Source of the DNA: Pontibacter indicus
GTDB taxonomy: Bacteria; Bacteroidota; Bacteroidia; Cytophagales; Hymenobacteraceae
DNA length: 64,000 bases
Assembly: GCF_900156345.1 (NCBI RefSeq)
Contig: NZ_FTPP01000004.1
Span: 186,001 to 250,000 of the forward strand
Direction of reading: 5' to 3'
Positions 9,979 through 18,479 of the stretch are shown here, in pieces. A model generated the notes under the pieces. The model ran no database searches and was not told the origin of the DNA. It saw nothing but the letters and a program-made list of their open reading frames with translations. The translations under genes and the position numbers were made by a program. Position 1 is the first letter of the stretch. Each line of letters begins with the position of its first letter.

Positions 9979-10719
9979 ATGAAAATATTCCTTCTTTTAA
10001 CCACCGCATTTCTGATGTCTTTATTTCCTGCCCAGCAGAAGAAACCCATCAAAGTATACCTGATCGGGGATTCCACCATCTCCATTAAGGAAACCAAGGC
10101 CTATCCGGAGACGGGCTGGGGAATGCCCTTTGTGCATTTCTTTGACTCCAGTGTGACGGTAGACAACCGCGCTAAGAATGGTCGCAGTACCCGCACTTTT
10201 ATAGAGGAGGGGCTGTGGCAACCCGTGTCAGATCACTTGCAGGCCGGTGACTATGTGTTCATCCAGTTCGGCCATAACGATGAGGTAGAAACAAAGAAAA
10301 GCTATACCCCGAAAGACCAGTACCGTGCCAATCTGAATCGCTTTATCACGGAGGCGCAAAAGAAAAAAGCTATACCTGTGTTGCTCACACCCGCTGCCCG
10401 CCGCCAGTTTGATGAGGCCGGTAAAATAGTGGGAACGCACGAGGAGTACGCAGCCATTGTACGGGAAGTAGCCAAACAGCGGAAAGTGGCTCTGATTGAC
10501 CTGGACCGGAAAAGCCAGGAGCTGCTGCAGCAATTCGGAGTGGAAGGTTCTAAGCACCTCTTCCTGCAATTAGAAGCGGGCGAACATCCAAATTATCCCG
10601 AAGGCAAAGACGATAACACCCATTTCAGCGAACTAGGCGCCCGCAAGATGGCCCAGCTGGTGCTGGCCGGCATAAGGGATCAGAAGCTGGAACTGGCGGA
10701 TAGAGTTGTTAAAAAGTAG
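9979..10719 (+). CDS. Rhamnogalacturonan acetylesterase (CE12, second copy)
   Basis: 246 aa, signal peptide in the first 20 residues. SGNH blocks: LIGDSTIS with Ser about 32, KNGRSTRTFIEEG, QFGHNDE, and DNTHF with Asp212/His215. It is shorter than the CE12 at 3298 and aligns with it by eye over all blocks, so the two are paralogues or independently retained family members. Role: deacetylation of rhamnogalacturonan, acting with the GH28 enzyme encoded just upstream. Confidence 0.92.
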   Translation: MKIFLLLTTAFLMSLFPAQQKKPIKVYLIGDSTISIKETKAYPETGWGMPFVHFFDSSVTVDNRAKNGRSTRTFIEEGLWQPVSDHLQAGDYVFIQFGHNDEVETKKSYTPKDQYRANLNRFITEAQKKKAIPVLLTPAARRQFDEAGKIVGTHEEYAAIVREVAKQRKVALIDLDRKSQELLQQFGVEGSKHLFLQLEAGEHPNYPEGKDDNTHFSELGARKMAQLVLAGIRDQKLELADRVVKK

Positions 10720-10762
10720 GGTGTCGGTACTGCAAAAGATGTGCTTAGCAGGTATAAACGAA

Positions 10763-11449
10763 ATGAAAAACAAACGGACGTGGTGGATAAGCGCTGCAGT
10801 AGGAGTGATGCTTGGCGTTACATGCCTGTCAGGTATAAGCTGCTCTAAACCCAGAACACAGTCACCACAGCCTGATGAGAAGGTATGGACCTTAAACTCC
10901 CTGGTATCTATTGCGGCACATCAGCCAACCGTATGGGGTAACCCGCGGTTGATTGATGTGGGGGCAGGGGAAAAGGCAATTGCGTTTGATGGTATAGAGG
11001 ATGGGTTGTTGATCAACTCGAACCCCATTGCCGGAGCAGAGGAGTTTGAAATAGAGGTGGAGTTTATGCCTTATGCTGGTTATCCCGACAACATTGAGCA
11101 GCGCTTTCTGCACATACAGCACCCTGGCAATCCAGATCGAAGAATCCTGATCGAGCTTCGGCTCAACAGCCGACAACAGTGGTATGCCGACTTCTTCATG
11201 CGAACTGAAAACGCAGCCCTCACCCTGATCGACTCTACGAGAACACATCCTGTTAATGAATGGGCTACCATCAAGCTACATTACAGGCAGGGGCAAATGA
11301 CAGGCTTTGTAAATGGAGTGGAAGAGGTATCAGGAAAGATCACCTACCTGCCCATTAGTCCTACTGCCAGCACCTCCATTGGCACCCGCATGGATAAGCG
11401 CTCCTGGTTCAAAGGTGCGATCAAAGCAGTACGTTTCAGTACAAAGTAA
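10763..11449 (+). CDS. LamG / concanavalin-A-like lectin-fold lipoprotein
   Basis: The ATG at 10763 is chosen because it is followed directly by a lipoprotein signal (MKNKRTWW...LSGISC); the longer frame from 10706 would overlap the CE12 stop and bury the signal. The mature part (about 200 aa) has the jelly-roll pattern of LamG-like domains: AIAFDGIEDGLLINSNP, FEIEVEFMPYAGY, WATIKLHYRQGQMTGFVNG and SIGTRMDKRSWFKGAIKAVRF. No catalytic motif is visible. It probably binds carbohydrate or is a stand-alone version of the LamG partner of polysaccharide-degrading enzymes. Last gene of the pectin block. Confidence 0.7.
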   Translation: MKNKRTWWISAAVGVMLGVTCLSGISCSKPRTQSPQPDEKVWTLNSLVSIAAHQPTVWGNPRLIDVGAGEKAIAFDGIEDGLLINSNPIAGAEEFEIEVEFMPYAGYPDNIEQRFLHIQHPGNPDRRILIELRLNSRQQWYADFFMRTENAALTLIDSTRTHPVNEWATIKLHYRQGQMTGFVNGVEEVSGKITYLPISPTASTSIGTRMDKRSWFKGAIKAVRFSTK

Positions 11450-11480
11450 GCAGCTCACAGTTAAACTCAGGTATTAAAAA

Positions 11481-11506
11481 AACCGGCTCCTCCTAAGAAG
11501 AGCCGG
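11481..11506 (-). terminator. Terminator of uxaA (minus strand)
   Basis: CCGGCTC (11483-11489) pairs with GAGCCGG (11500-11506). On the minus strand the stem is followed by seven T, making it a rho-independent terminator for uxaA; it also separates it from the converging LamG gene. Confidence 0.8.
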
Positions 11507-11559
11507 CCTTCACCCCTATTTAACAAACGCAAAAACTATTTATTTATCGGTCAGGCGTA

Positions 11560-13206
11560 TTACAATGACACGCCACGTTTCCAAGGTATGAAGTCATCCT
11601 GACCCAAGAGCTGTGCTTTGGATTGGATGTTGCCGCTGGCTACTTCGATAATAAAGTCCAGCATTGCCTCTCCCATCTCCTCTATGGTTTTCTCGCCGGC
11701 TATTACCGGGCCTGTGTCCACGTCAATGATGTCCGGCATACGCAGGGCCAGCTTCGTGTTGGACGATACTTTAATTACTGGAGCTATTGGGTTACCGGTT
11801 GGCGTGCCGAGGCCTGTCGTGAAAAGGATAATGTTCGCGCCTGAGCCAGCCATGGCCGTCGTGCTTTCCACGTCGTTGCCCGGCGTGCAGAGCAGGTTCA
11901 AGCCTGGCTTTGTGGCATACTCACCATAGTCCAGGACGTCTACCACAGGGGAAGTACCGCCTTTCTTGGCCGCCCCCGCCGACTTGATGGCATCCGTAAT
12001 CAGGCCGTCTTTGATGTTGCCCGGGCTAGGGTTCATGTCGAAACCAGAGCCAGATGCTATAGCCGCACTTTCATAGGCACGCATCAGCTCCACAAAACGG
12101 TCAGCCGACTTATCATCTACGCAGCGGTTGATAAGCTCCTGTTCCACACCGCACAGCTCCGGAAACTCCGACAGCATGGACTTGCCGCCCAGCGCAACCA
12201 CCAGGTCTGATACATGACCTACAGCCGGGTTGGCCGAAATGCCAGAGAAGCCATCAGAGCCTCCACACTCCAGCCCGATCACCAGTTTGCTCAGCGGTGC
12301 AGGCGCACGTTTTTGTTTATTGGCCTCTACCAGACCCAGGAATGTGCGTCGGATGGCCAATGTGAGCAACTCCTGCTCTGTGCCCTCTTTTTGCTGTTCC
12401 AGTATGATGAGCGGCTTGGAGAAATTCGGATTAAGCGCTTTGATGCGCTCTTCAAGAATAGGCACTTGCGCGTTCTGGCAGCCCAGGCTCAGGATAGTGG
12501 CGCCTGCCACATTGGGGTTGTGGATGTAACCGGCCAGCAAAGCGCACAGCATGTCTGAGTCCTGGCGAATGCCGCCGCAGCCGCCTTCGTGAGTCAGGAA
12601 CTTAATGCCGTCGATGTTTTCAAAAATGCGGTGCTGTCCGTTAGAGGGGGTCGAGCTGAGCGGCAGTTGAGCAATTTGCTCTGTTTTGCCCGCCTGGTAC
12701 AGCTCCACCATCTGCTGCACGTAGGATTTGTACAGGTCCTGGTGCCCAAAGCCGAGCGTCTCCATGAAAGCCTGCTTGATGGTGTCCACATTCCGGTTTT
12801 CGCAAAACACCAGCGGAATCACCAGCCAATAGTTGCCTGTGCCTACCTGTCCGTCTTCGCGGTGGTAGCCCAGGAAAGTCTTGTCCACCCATTTAGACAC
12901 GTCGGGCGCCTGCCAGCCAATGGTTTTGGTCTTGCCTGTAAAGCCCGACACCTGGTGCTTCACATTGCCTGTGGTCAGGATGCCGCCGGCAGGTATGGCC
13001 TCCACGGCTTTGCCCACCAGGGAGCCGTACATGATGATTTCCTGGCCCGGTGCAAGCTGCTGCTCGGCAAACTTGTGCTTAGCAGGTATGTTGGTAACGA
13101 TCCCAATCTGTCTGCCATTGAATTCTACCACATCACCTGCCTGCAGGTCAGTCAATGCAACGATTACGTTATCCTGTGGATGAACCTTTAAAGTATTGTG
13201 TGCCAT
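11560..13206 (-). CDS. uxaA: D-altronate dehydratase
   Basis: 548 aa using the ATG at 13206 (MAHNTLKVHPQDN); the frame is open 56 codons further upstream but that stretch is low-quality AT-rich sequence without family similarity. The N-terminal SAF-like domain (about residues 1-100) starts NVIVALTDLQAGDVV, and the C-terminal catalytic domain contains GYHREDGQVGTGNYW, THEGGCGGIRQDS and GLECGGSDGFSGISANPAVG, with conserved Cys/His/Glu expected to hold iron. The enzyme converts D-altronate to 2-keto-3-deoxygluconate in galacturonate catabolism, downstream of the pectin-cleaving enzymes in this window. No uxaB/uxaC or kdg genes are seen here. Confidence 0.93.
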   Translation of the reverse strand: MAHNTLKVHPQDNVIVALTDLQAGDVVEFNGRQIGIVTNIPAKHKFAEQQLAPGQEIIMYGSLVGKAVEAIPAGGILTTGNVKHQVSGFTGKTKTIGWQAPDVSKWVDKTFLGYHREDGQVGTGNYWLVIPLVFCENRNVDTIKQAFMETLGFGHQDLYKSYVQQMVELYQAGKTEQIAQLPLSSTPSNGQHRIFENIDGIKFLTHEGGCGGIRQDSDMLCALLAGYIHNPNVAGATILSLGCQNAQVPILEERIKALNPNFSKPLIILEQQKEGTEQELLTLAIRRTFLGLVEANKQKRAPAPLSKLVIGLECGGSDGFSGISANPAVGHVSDLVVALGGKSMLSEFPELCGVEQELINRCVDDKSADRFVELMRAYESAAIASGSGFDMNPSPGNIKDGLITDAIKSAGAAKKGGTSPVVDVLDYGEYATKPGLNLLCTPGNDVESTTAMAGSGANIILFTTGLGTPTGNPIAPVIKVSSNTKLALRMPDIIDVDTGPVIAGEKTIEEMGEAMLDFIIEVASGNIQSKAQLLGQDDFIPWKRGVSL

Positions 13207-13227
13207 AATTATGTTTTCGAAATGTGC

Positions 13228-13239
13228 GCAATCGATTGC
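13228..13239. promoter_or_regulatory. LacI-type operator candidate before uxaA
   Basis: GCAATCGATTGC is a perfect 12-bp palindrome with a central CG, embedded in TGTGC/GCACA flanks, 22 bp before the uxaA start. This is the shape of LacI-family operators. A second related site, TGCAAT(ATTTG)ATTGCA, lies at 13307-13323. No LacI-family gene is in the window. Confidence 0.5.
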
Positions 13240-13306
13240 ACATAAAGCAAGTATACAGAAGATTTTTTGAAAATGAAAGTTTTGAGGGCTTAAGATTGGG
13301 AGTAAA

Positions 13307-13323
13307 TGCAATATTTGATTGCA
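13307..13323. promoter_or_regulatory. Second half-site pair upstream of uxaA
   Basis: TGCAAT and ATTGCA separated by five bases; the right half shares GATTGCACA with the 13228 site. It may be an auxiliary operator of the same regulator. Confidence 0.3.
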
Positions 13324-13606
13324 CAGCTCCAGATTTTGCCTGTAACTTTTAAATCTTTTGCAGAACGGCTTCATGTTGAGGACAACGCTTACTCCAAACG
13401 GGGCAGTTGGGTCAATAGCAGGTCTAACCGATCATCTATCTAAATAAAGCTTCTGTAACCCATCATTGCAAAGGACTAAAGTGCAGGTAAAACAAATTAG
13501 ACCTGATGCCTCGGGATGCCTCATTCTTCTGCAGGGAATTTATTCAGGCAACACCGTAGGCGTAGGGCTGTTTTTCCGGGAGAAAGGAAACCTTTTTAAA
13601 ATAATT

Positions 13607-13620
13607 AATGTATATACATT
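13607..13620. promoter_or_regulatory. 14-bp perfect palindrome at the yceI promoter
   Basis: AATGTATATACATT is identical to its reverse complement. TATACATTT (13613-13621) recurs at 13628-13636. The site lies just upstream of two TAnnTTTG words and fits an operator for a MarR- or TetR-like repressor; no such gene is nearby. Confidence 0.5.
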
Positions 13621-13629
13621 TAAAGTCTA

Positions 13630-13648
13630 TACATTTGTTGTAGATTTG
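13630..13648 (+). promoter_or_regulatory. Bacteroidota-type -7 boxes before yceI
   Basis: TACATTTG (13630-13637) and TAGATTTG (13641-13648) both match the TAnnTTTG -7 consensus, 42-53 bases before the yceI start. A clear TTTG -33 element is not seen, which suits an activator- or repressor-controlled promoter. Confidence 0.45.
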
Positions 13649-13689
13649 CAGCAGAGAAACATTCACACTAAAACGATAAGATTAAAATC

Positions 13690-14226
13690 ATGGCACAAGT
13701 AAAATGGTCAGTTGACCCAACACACAGCGAAGTACAGTTCAAAGTAAAGCACCTGATGATCACGACCGTGACAGGTTATTTCGAGAAGTTCAGCGTAGAG
13801 GCGGAGAGCGAAGACGAGAATTTCAACGGCGCCAGCAACATTGTGTTCACGGCCGATGTGAACTCGATCAGCACCAACAACGAGCAGCGCGACACGCACC
13901 TAAAGTCAGCCGACTTTTTTGACGCCGACAACCACAGTGAAGTGCGCTTTGTGGGCACACGCTACGAGCACGTGGGCGGCAACGACTACAAACTGCACGG
14001 CGACCTGACCATCCGTAACAACACCAAGCCTGTAACCGTGGACGTGGAATTTGGCGGTACAGTGGTAGATCCTTACGGACAGCACAAGGCAGGCTTCACA
14101 GTAACCGGCAAGATCAGCCGCAAAGAGTTTGGCCTTACCTGGAACGCCGTAACCGAAGCGGGCAGCGTGGTAGTGAGCGACGATATCAGATTACAGGCTG
14201 AAATACAGCTTGTAAAGCAGGCTTAA
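13690..14226 (+). CDS. YceI family protein
   Basis: 178 aa. Opens with the YceI signature VKWSVDPTHSEVQFKVKHLM and continues with the lipocalin-like barrel (HLKSADFFDADNHSEVRF, KLHGDLTIRNNTKPV, FTVTGKISRKEFGLTWN). No signal peptide, so this is the cytoplasmic type; YceI barrels bind isoprenoid or other long lipid ligands. In Bacteroidota such genes are commonly controlled by MarR-type regulators and sit with stress-response enzymes. Here it heads a set with an extradiol-dioxygenase-like and a carboxylesterase gene, and has a palindromic promoter. Ligand unknown. Confidence 0.9.
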   Translation: MAQVKWSVDPTHSEVQFKVKHLMITTVTGYFEKFSVEAESEDENFNGASNIVFTADVNSISTNNEQRDTHLKSADFFDADNHSEVRFVGTRYEHVGGNDYKLHGDLTIRNNTKPVTVDVEFGGTVVDPYGQHKAGFTVTGKISRKEFGLTWNAVTEAGSVVVSDDIRLQAEIQLVKQA

Positions 14227-14238
14227 GGTTTTAAGTGT

Positions 14239-14303
14239 TGTTTCGAATGTGTGAGAACCGGAAGCAATAGTCTTCTGATTTCTCACACACATTCGGAATG
14301 ACA
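14239..14303. repeat. Extragenic inverted repeat (TTCGAATGTGTGAGAA type)
   Basis: TGTGTGAGAA (14248-14257) pairs with TTCTCACACA (14280-14289), flanked by TTCGAA and TTCGGAATGACA. It is a diverged relative of the widespread Bacteroidota 'GTCAT-TTCGA-GAGAAATCTG' extragenic element, a better copy of which is at 41172-41254. No T-tract, so probably not a simple terminator. Confidence 0.5.
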
Positions 14304-14357
14304 TAGAACACCTGGCCCAACGTATACCTAAACACCAGTTATTTATTAGTCAGTACC

Positions 14358-15293
14358 ATGGCAGACAGCATCTTAGGACTCCACCATATCACAGCCATCG
14401 CAGATTCGGCCAAGAGCAATCTGGATTTTTACACCAAAACGCTGGGGCTGCGGCTGCTCAAAAAGACGGTCAATTTCGATGATCCCGGTACTTATCACCT
14501 TTATTATGGCGATGAAGCAGGAAGCCCGGGCACCATCCTGACCTTCTTCCCTTACAAGGGCGCGCGCCGCGGAAAGGCCGGCGCAGGTATGGCCACGCAC
14601 ATTGGCTACGCTGTGCCCGAAGGCAGTTTCGGCTTCTGGATGAAGCGCTTCGACGAGCACAAAGTGAGCTACGGTCGCCCTTCGGAGAAATTCGGGGAGC
14701 AGTACCTGCCTTTTCAGGACCCGGACGGCCTGCTGCTGGAACTGGTGATTCCTAAAAATGCTGACAACCGCAGGCCTTGGGAAACCGACGAAGTAAAAGC
14801 GGCAGTGGCAACGAAAGGCTTCCACAGCGTAACGCTGACCTTGCAAAAGGCAGAGAAAACGGCAGCCATCCTGACCGATATTCTGGGCTATACCTTGCAG
14901 GACCAGACAGGAAACAGCTACAGGTATAGCACCGACGCGGTAGAAAGCGCCAACATCATCGATATCGTAGAGAACCCGAATATCGGGCGGGGCGAAGGCG
15001 GCGCAGGCACCAATCACCACATCGCTTTCCGGGTGAAGGACGAGGAGGTGCTCATGCATTTCCGGGAGATCATTGCCGGAAAAGGCTTTAACATCACCGA
15101 GAAGATAGACCGCAACTACTTTTACTCCCTCTACTTCCGCGAGCCGGGCGGCGTGCTCTTCGAGATCGCCACCGACAACCCGGGCTTTGCGATAGACGAG
15201 TCTGTAGAAGACCTGGGCAAAAAGCTGTTGTTGCCACCACAGTACGAGCCGCACAGGGCCAAAATAGAGGCTGTTTTGCCGCGTCTCGACTAA
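14358..15293 (+). CDS. Ring-cleaving dioxygenase, two-module VOC protein (MhqO-like)
   Basis: 311 aa made of two glyoxalase-like modules (about 1-140 and 150-290). Presumed Fe ligands are the His of LGLHHITAI (about residue 9), a His of NHHIAF (about 220) and the Glu of LFEIATDNPGF (about 269). This layout matches the hydroquinone-type extradiol dioxygenases (LinE/MhqO group). In Bacillus, mhqO belongs to the quinone/electrophile-responsive MhqR regulon together with the carboxylesterase mhqD; the same pair follows yceI here. Enzymatic substrate is inferred from this context only. Confidence 0.8.
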   Translation: MADSILGLHHITAIADSAKSNLDFYTKTLGLRLLKKTVNFDDPGTYHLYYGDEAGSPGTILTFFPYKGARRGKAGAGMATHIGYAVPEGSFGFWMKRFDEHKVSYGRPSEKFGEQYLPFQDPDGLLLELVIPKNADNRRPWETDEVKAAVATKGFHSVTLTLQKAEKTAAILTDILGYTLQDQTGNSYRYSTDAVESANIIDIVENPNIGRGEGGAGTNHHIAFRVKDEEVLMHFREIIAGKGFNITEKIDRNYFYSLYFREPGGVLFEIATDNPGFAIDESVEDLGKKLLLPPQYEPHRAKIEAVLPRLD

Positions 15294-15327
15294 AGCGATA
15301 TTCTGAAACACAAACGAAAGGTATAGC

Positions 15328-15951
15328 ATGTACACACACGAGAAGGACATACGCACGCAGGGCAAACCCTTGTCAGAAACCGGCAAGGCGCTGATCCTGA
15401 TTCATGGGAGAGGGGCCACGGCGGCCAGCATATTGCCGCTGGCACAGGAACTGGGAGCGGACGGTTTCACGCGTTTTGCACCGCAAGCCACCAACAACAC
15501 CTGGTATCCCTACAGCTTCATGGCCCCGGCAGACCAGAACCAACCCGCTTTGGACTCGGCCCTGGAACTGATCGACGAAACTGTGCAGGGTATACTGGCC
15601 CAAGGTATAGCGAGTAAGGAAATTTACCTGGCGGGCTTTTCGCAAGGCGCTTGCCTCACGTCCGAGTACGCAAGTCGGCATGCACGGCGCTACGGCGGGC
15701 TGCTGATCTTCACGGGCGGCCTGATAGGGGAGGAGCTGAACGCAGCCAATTACAAAGGCAACTTCGAAGGCACCCCCGTCCTCATCACCATCGGCGACCC
15801 GGATTCGCATGTGCCGGTGAGCAGGGTGGACGAAACTGTAAAGCAACTGGAAAGTATGGGTGCCAAAGTGACCCGCAAGGTATACCCTGGCCGTCCGCAT
15901 ACCATATTAGATGAAGAAATAGAGCTAGGCAAAAAGATCCTGGCTTCTTAA
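15328..15951 (+). CDS. Phospholipase/carboxylesterase, alpha/beta hydrolase (MhqD-like)
   Basis: 207 aa. Catalytic features: LIHGRGATAAS oxyanion loop, nucleophile GFSQGA (Ser about 105), Asp in GDPDSHVPVSR and His in GRPHTILDEE. Family: YpfH/MhqD-type cytoplasmic esterases. Starts 34 bp after the dioxygenase gene and is therefore probably cotranscribed with it. Likely role is hydrolysis of an ester in detoxification of quinone or electrophile adducts; evidence is the MhqO-MhqD pairing, not a known substrate. Confidence 0.82.
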   Translation: MYTHEKDIRTQGKPLSETGKALILIHGRGATAASILPLAQELGADGFTRFAPQATNNTWYPYSFMAPADQNQPALDSALELIDETVQGILAQGIASKEIYLAGFSQGACLTSEYASRHARRYGGLLIFTGGLIGEELNAANYKGNFEGTPVLITIGDPDSHVPVSRVDETVKQLESMGAKVTRKVYPGRPHTILDEEIELGKKILAS

Positions 15952-15972
15952 GATATAAAGTTTGGCTAAAGC

Positions 15973-16014
15973 AAAAAGCTGGAAGCACCGTGACGGTCGC
16001 CTACAGCTTTTTTT
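15973..16014 (+). terminator. Terminator after the carboxylesterase
   Basis: AAAAAGCTG (15973-15981) pairs with CAGCTTTTT (16004-16012), with ACCG/CGGT able to pair inside the loop, followed by more T. Confidence 0.7.
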
Positions 16015-16262
16015 GTTTTTAGGGGAGTGGGGGGAAGTTGGTGTAGGTATGGTACTGTAGCGGTTTTCGAGAGTGCTTTTTGAGAAGCTATTCTTGTTGC
16101 TTTTGGGATTTATCTTCCTAGAATAGAAGTATGGATAAGATTGTCTATTGCAAAGAATGAGTGCGTCAAGAAGGTATGCTTATTATATAGAGTTATCGCT
16201 CTCAAAGGTGGTCTTTTCAGCAGCTCTTATTCCTAAGAAATATGCGGTGTAGCAAAGGTATA

Positions 16263-16765
16263 ACTATACCGGATCCAACCATCCCTAATCCCTCCTGGGG
16301 GAAGGGGCCCTCTAAAAAGTCTAAGGCGGGGAACTTTCCGTAACTGTCATTCCAAAGTATAAGCGCTGTAGCTAGCTATATGTTTGGGAACGATTGTCAT
16401 CCCCCTGCCCCCTTCGAAGGGGGACTTTCTGCCATTACCAGTGCTAGATATAAACTTTGTAGCAAACTACCACTGGTAAAAGTATAAGAAGACTAACTTT
16501 CACGCTTACGATGAAACACATAGCGGTGCCAGGTGCACTTTTTGACACTCCACTGTTTGAGCGTTCAGCGAGTTTGGAGGGTCTTGACTTTTTTGCTTAC
16601 TTTTTGTGTCAAGACAAAAAGTAAGGCCCGCCCGGCCAGGGCAAGCTATAAAACAAATCAGCTTAAGGTATAGCTAGCCAGCAGCTACGCTAGGTATAGC
16701 TATACCTTACACTAAGCAAGAGGCCCCACGATAGCAGACACGAGCGCGAATGCTCGCGCCATACC
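16263..16765 (+). repeat. Composite extragenic element, copy A
   Basis: About 500 bp of non-coding repeat in the 926-bp gap 15952-16877. Recognisable parts in order: a G-rich/C-rich unit (TGGGGGAAGGGGCCCTC, 16296), TCATCCCCCTGCCCCCTTCG, GAAGACTAACTTTCACGCTTACGATGAA, GGTGCACTTTTTGACACTCCACTGTTTGAGCG split over 16529-16562, then the hairpin core 16581-16624 and a tail with GAGGCCCCACGATAGCAGAC (16730). Copies B (34570-35095, reverse) and C (45880-46300) share these parts. The core can form two exclusive stems: GTCTTGAC/GTCAAGAC (16581-16588 with 16608-16615) or TTACTTTTTGT/ACAAAAAGTAA (16597-16607 with 16614-16624). No coding potential or terminal transposase. The rest of the gap shows nothing else. 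Confidence 0.75.
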
Positions 16766-16781
16766 TCCTTCTGCTATACCA

Positions 16782-16821
16782 GCAACAAAAAAGCCCTGCT
16801 GGTAATACACCAGCAGAGCTT
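16782..16821 (-). terminator. Terminator of the cadherin-like gene (minus strand)
   Basis: AAGCCCTGCTGGT (16791-16803) pairs with ACCAGCAGAGCTT (16809-16821), one mismatch. On the minus strand the stem is followed by TTTTTTGTT. Confidence 0.8.
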
Positions 16822-16877
16822 CCAATCTCAAAAAATCACTTTATAAATAGCAGCTAGAATCTAATACAGTTTACCCC

Positions 16878-18461
16878 TTAATTCTGACTCTCGTAACCGA
16901 AATCCTTAAACGTCTTGGCGATGTTCTCATCACTCGCTTTGCTCTTATTATTCCAACTGGCATCCAACTCCAACGCGACTAGTCCTTTAAGGTTCATCAC
17001 CGCCACAAAGTCATCTACATCTTTCAAAAACTCCGGTCGGCGGCGCGACGATTTGAGTGCGTACTTACGGGCAAACACATCGCCTTTGGTCTGCAGCTCG
17101 TTTCGCTTTTCGATGATATAGTTCAGGCGTTCCACCAGGTCTTTGGTTGAGCGACCAATCACTTCCGTTGCTTCCAGCGTGCCGATGGTCATCACCGTGG
17201 TGCCGCCAATGGTCGTGATCTTCTTGCTCGTGGCGGGTTCATCTATCACAACAGGAGCTATACCGGTCACGGCACCCATCGAAGCATTAGCCAGAGAGCG
17301 GCCTTTTTTGCCTTTGCGGGCGCGGTTATACTTCTTCTTCAGGTCTTTTTCGGTTTCCTTCAGTTGCTCCATCAGGTCCCAGGCGCGCACCAGCGAGGCG
17401 CGGTACTCGTTGTAGAGTTTCTGGTCCTTCTCACCTTCGTTCACGGCGTTGAGTATGGTAAACGACACAGTGCGTTCGTCGCGCTTGTTCGATTTGTCCA
17501 GCACGAAAAAGGTCATCTCGAAGGCTACTGAGTCAAGTGGGTCGCGCACGAAGTCGTAGCCCGGGCGCCAAATAAATTCGTACTGCGACGGCGTGTTTTT
17601 GACCAGCGCAGTGGCCGGCACATTCGTGTTCGTCGAAATAAAATTGAACGAGGCGATGTCGGGTTCGCCGTTCGGGTCGTAGATCTGAAACTTGATGTTC
17701 AGGGTGGCATCCTCTTTGTACACGAAGCGCTTCTGCGAAGGAATCATCTGCAGGGTAGGGGGCAGGTCCTGCTGCGTTACCTCTACCTTAAAAGCACCCT
17801 TGGTACGCGCCTTGGTCGGCTGGTCTTCTACATAAAACTCTACCATCAGGGGCTTGTTGCGCAGCCGGTTGAACTGCGTGAGCGAAGGCTTCCAGGTAAA
17901 TTCTCCCTGTGCCGAAAGTTTGGCTCCCTCGGGCATGCCGTCCGCAATAGCGACAAACACGATCGGGTCCTCATCCTCGTCCTGCACGGCCGCCGACTCG
18001 ATGGTGTAGGTGTTCTGGGCGTTGTAGCGCACATAAAGCGGCTTCAGTTCGCCTACCACTGGCGGACGGTTCACATGCTCTACCTTAAAGTCTACCACCT
18101 GACTGGCGCTCTCGTCCTTCTCGTTGCGGACCTCAAAAATCACCTGCAACACGCGCCCGTTGCTCAGGCGGTCCACAAAATCGTAGTTGGGCGTCCAGGA
18201 GAAATAGCCTAGCGAATCGAAGATCATGCCATCGACCTTCCCTTGCTTGATGCTATACCTGAATTCTGTGCCGGAGCCACCACTGGCCTGCAGGTCAAAC
18301 TCGAGCTGCTGCCCTTCTTTGAGCACGTTCCAGCCCGGCTCGGTCGGGAATTGCAGTTTAATGGCAGCAGGCTTCGAAGCTTTGCCGGAAGGCGCGTCTT
18401 GGGCAATTGCCTGGCCGATTAGGAGTACCAGAAAAGAAAAAAGAAGTAGACTCTTTTTCAT
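16878..18461 (-). CDS. Secreted cadherin/Ig-like repeat protein of unknown function
   Basis: The ATG at 18461 (MKKSLLLFSFLVLLIGQAIAQ) gives a clean Sec signal peptide; the frame opens six codons earlier. 527 aa. After the signal come three similar beta-sandwich repeats (about residues 30-130, 130-230 and 235-345), each ending in a W-x-P-x-aromatic strand: FSWTPNYDFVDRL, FTWKPSLTQFNRL, FIWRPGYDFVRDP, as in dystroglycan-type cadherin or putative-Ig domains. The last third (about 350-527) is helical, rich in Lys/Glu, with a short Gly/Ala segment. No enzyme motif. It stands alone between two repeat-rich gaps. Probably periplasmic or surface structural; function not recognised. Confidence 0.7.
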   Translation of the reverse strand: MKKSLLLFSFLVLLIGQAIAQDAPSGKASKPAAIKLQFPTEPGWNVLKEGQQLEFDLQASGGSGTEFRYSIKQGKVDGMIFDSLGYFSWTPNYDFVDRLSNGRVLQVIFEVRNEKDESASQVVDFKVEHVNRPPVVGELKPLYVRYNAQNTYTIESAAVQDEDEDPIVFVAIADGMPEGAKLSAQGEFTWKPSLTQFNRLRNKPLMVEFYVEDQPTKARTKGAFKVEVTQQDLPPTLQMIPSQKRFVYKEDATLNIKFQIYDPNGEPDIASFNFISTNTNVPATALVKNTPSQYEFIWRPGYDFVRDPLDSVAFEMTFFVLDKSNKRDERTVSFTILNAVNEGEKDQKLYNEYRASLVRAWDLMEQLKETEKDLKKKYNRARKGKKGRSLANASMGAVTGIAPVVIDEPATSKKITTIGGTTVMTIGTLEATEVIGRSTKDLVERLNYIIEKRNELQTKGDVFARKYALKSSRRRPEFLKDVDDFVAVMNLKGLVALELDASWNNKSKASDENIAKTFKDFGYESQN

Positions 18462-18479
18462 ATAGGGTGAATAGTGCAA

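Noticed and set aside
13207..13374. Longer N-terminus for uxaA (56 extra codons from 13374)
   Set aside because: The extra stretch contains the LacI-like palindrome, is AT-rich and does not look like the family; MAHNTLKVHPQDN fits the UxaA start.
13466..13702. 78-codon forward frame before yceI
   Set aside because: It runs through the palindrome and promoter and overlaps the yceI start in another frame; no signal or family features.
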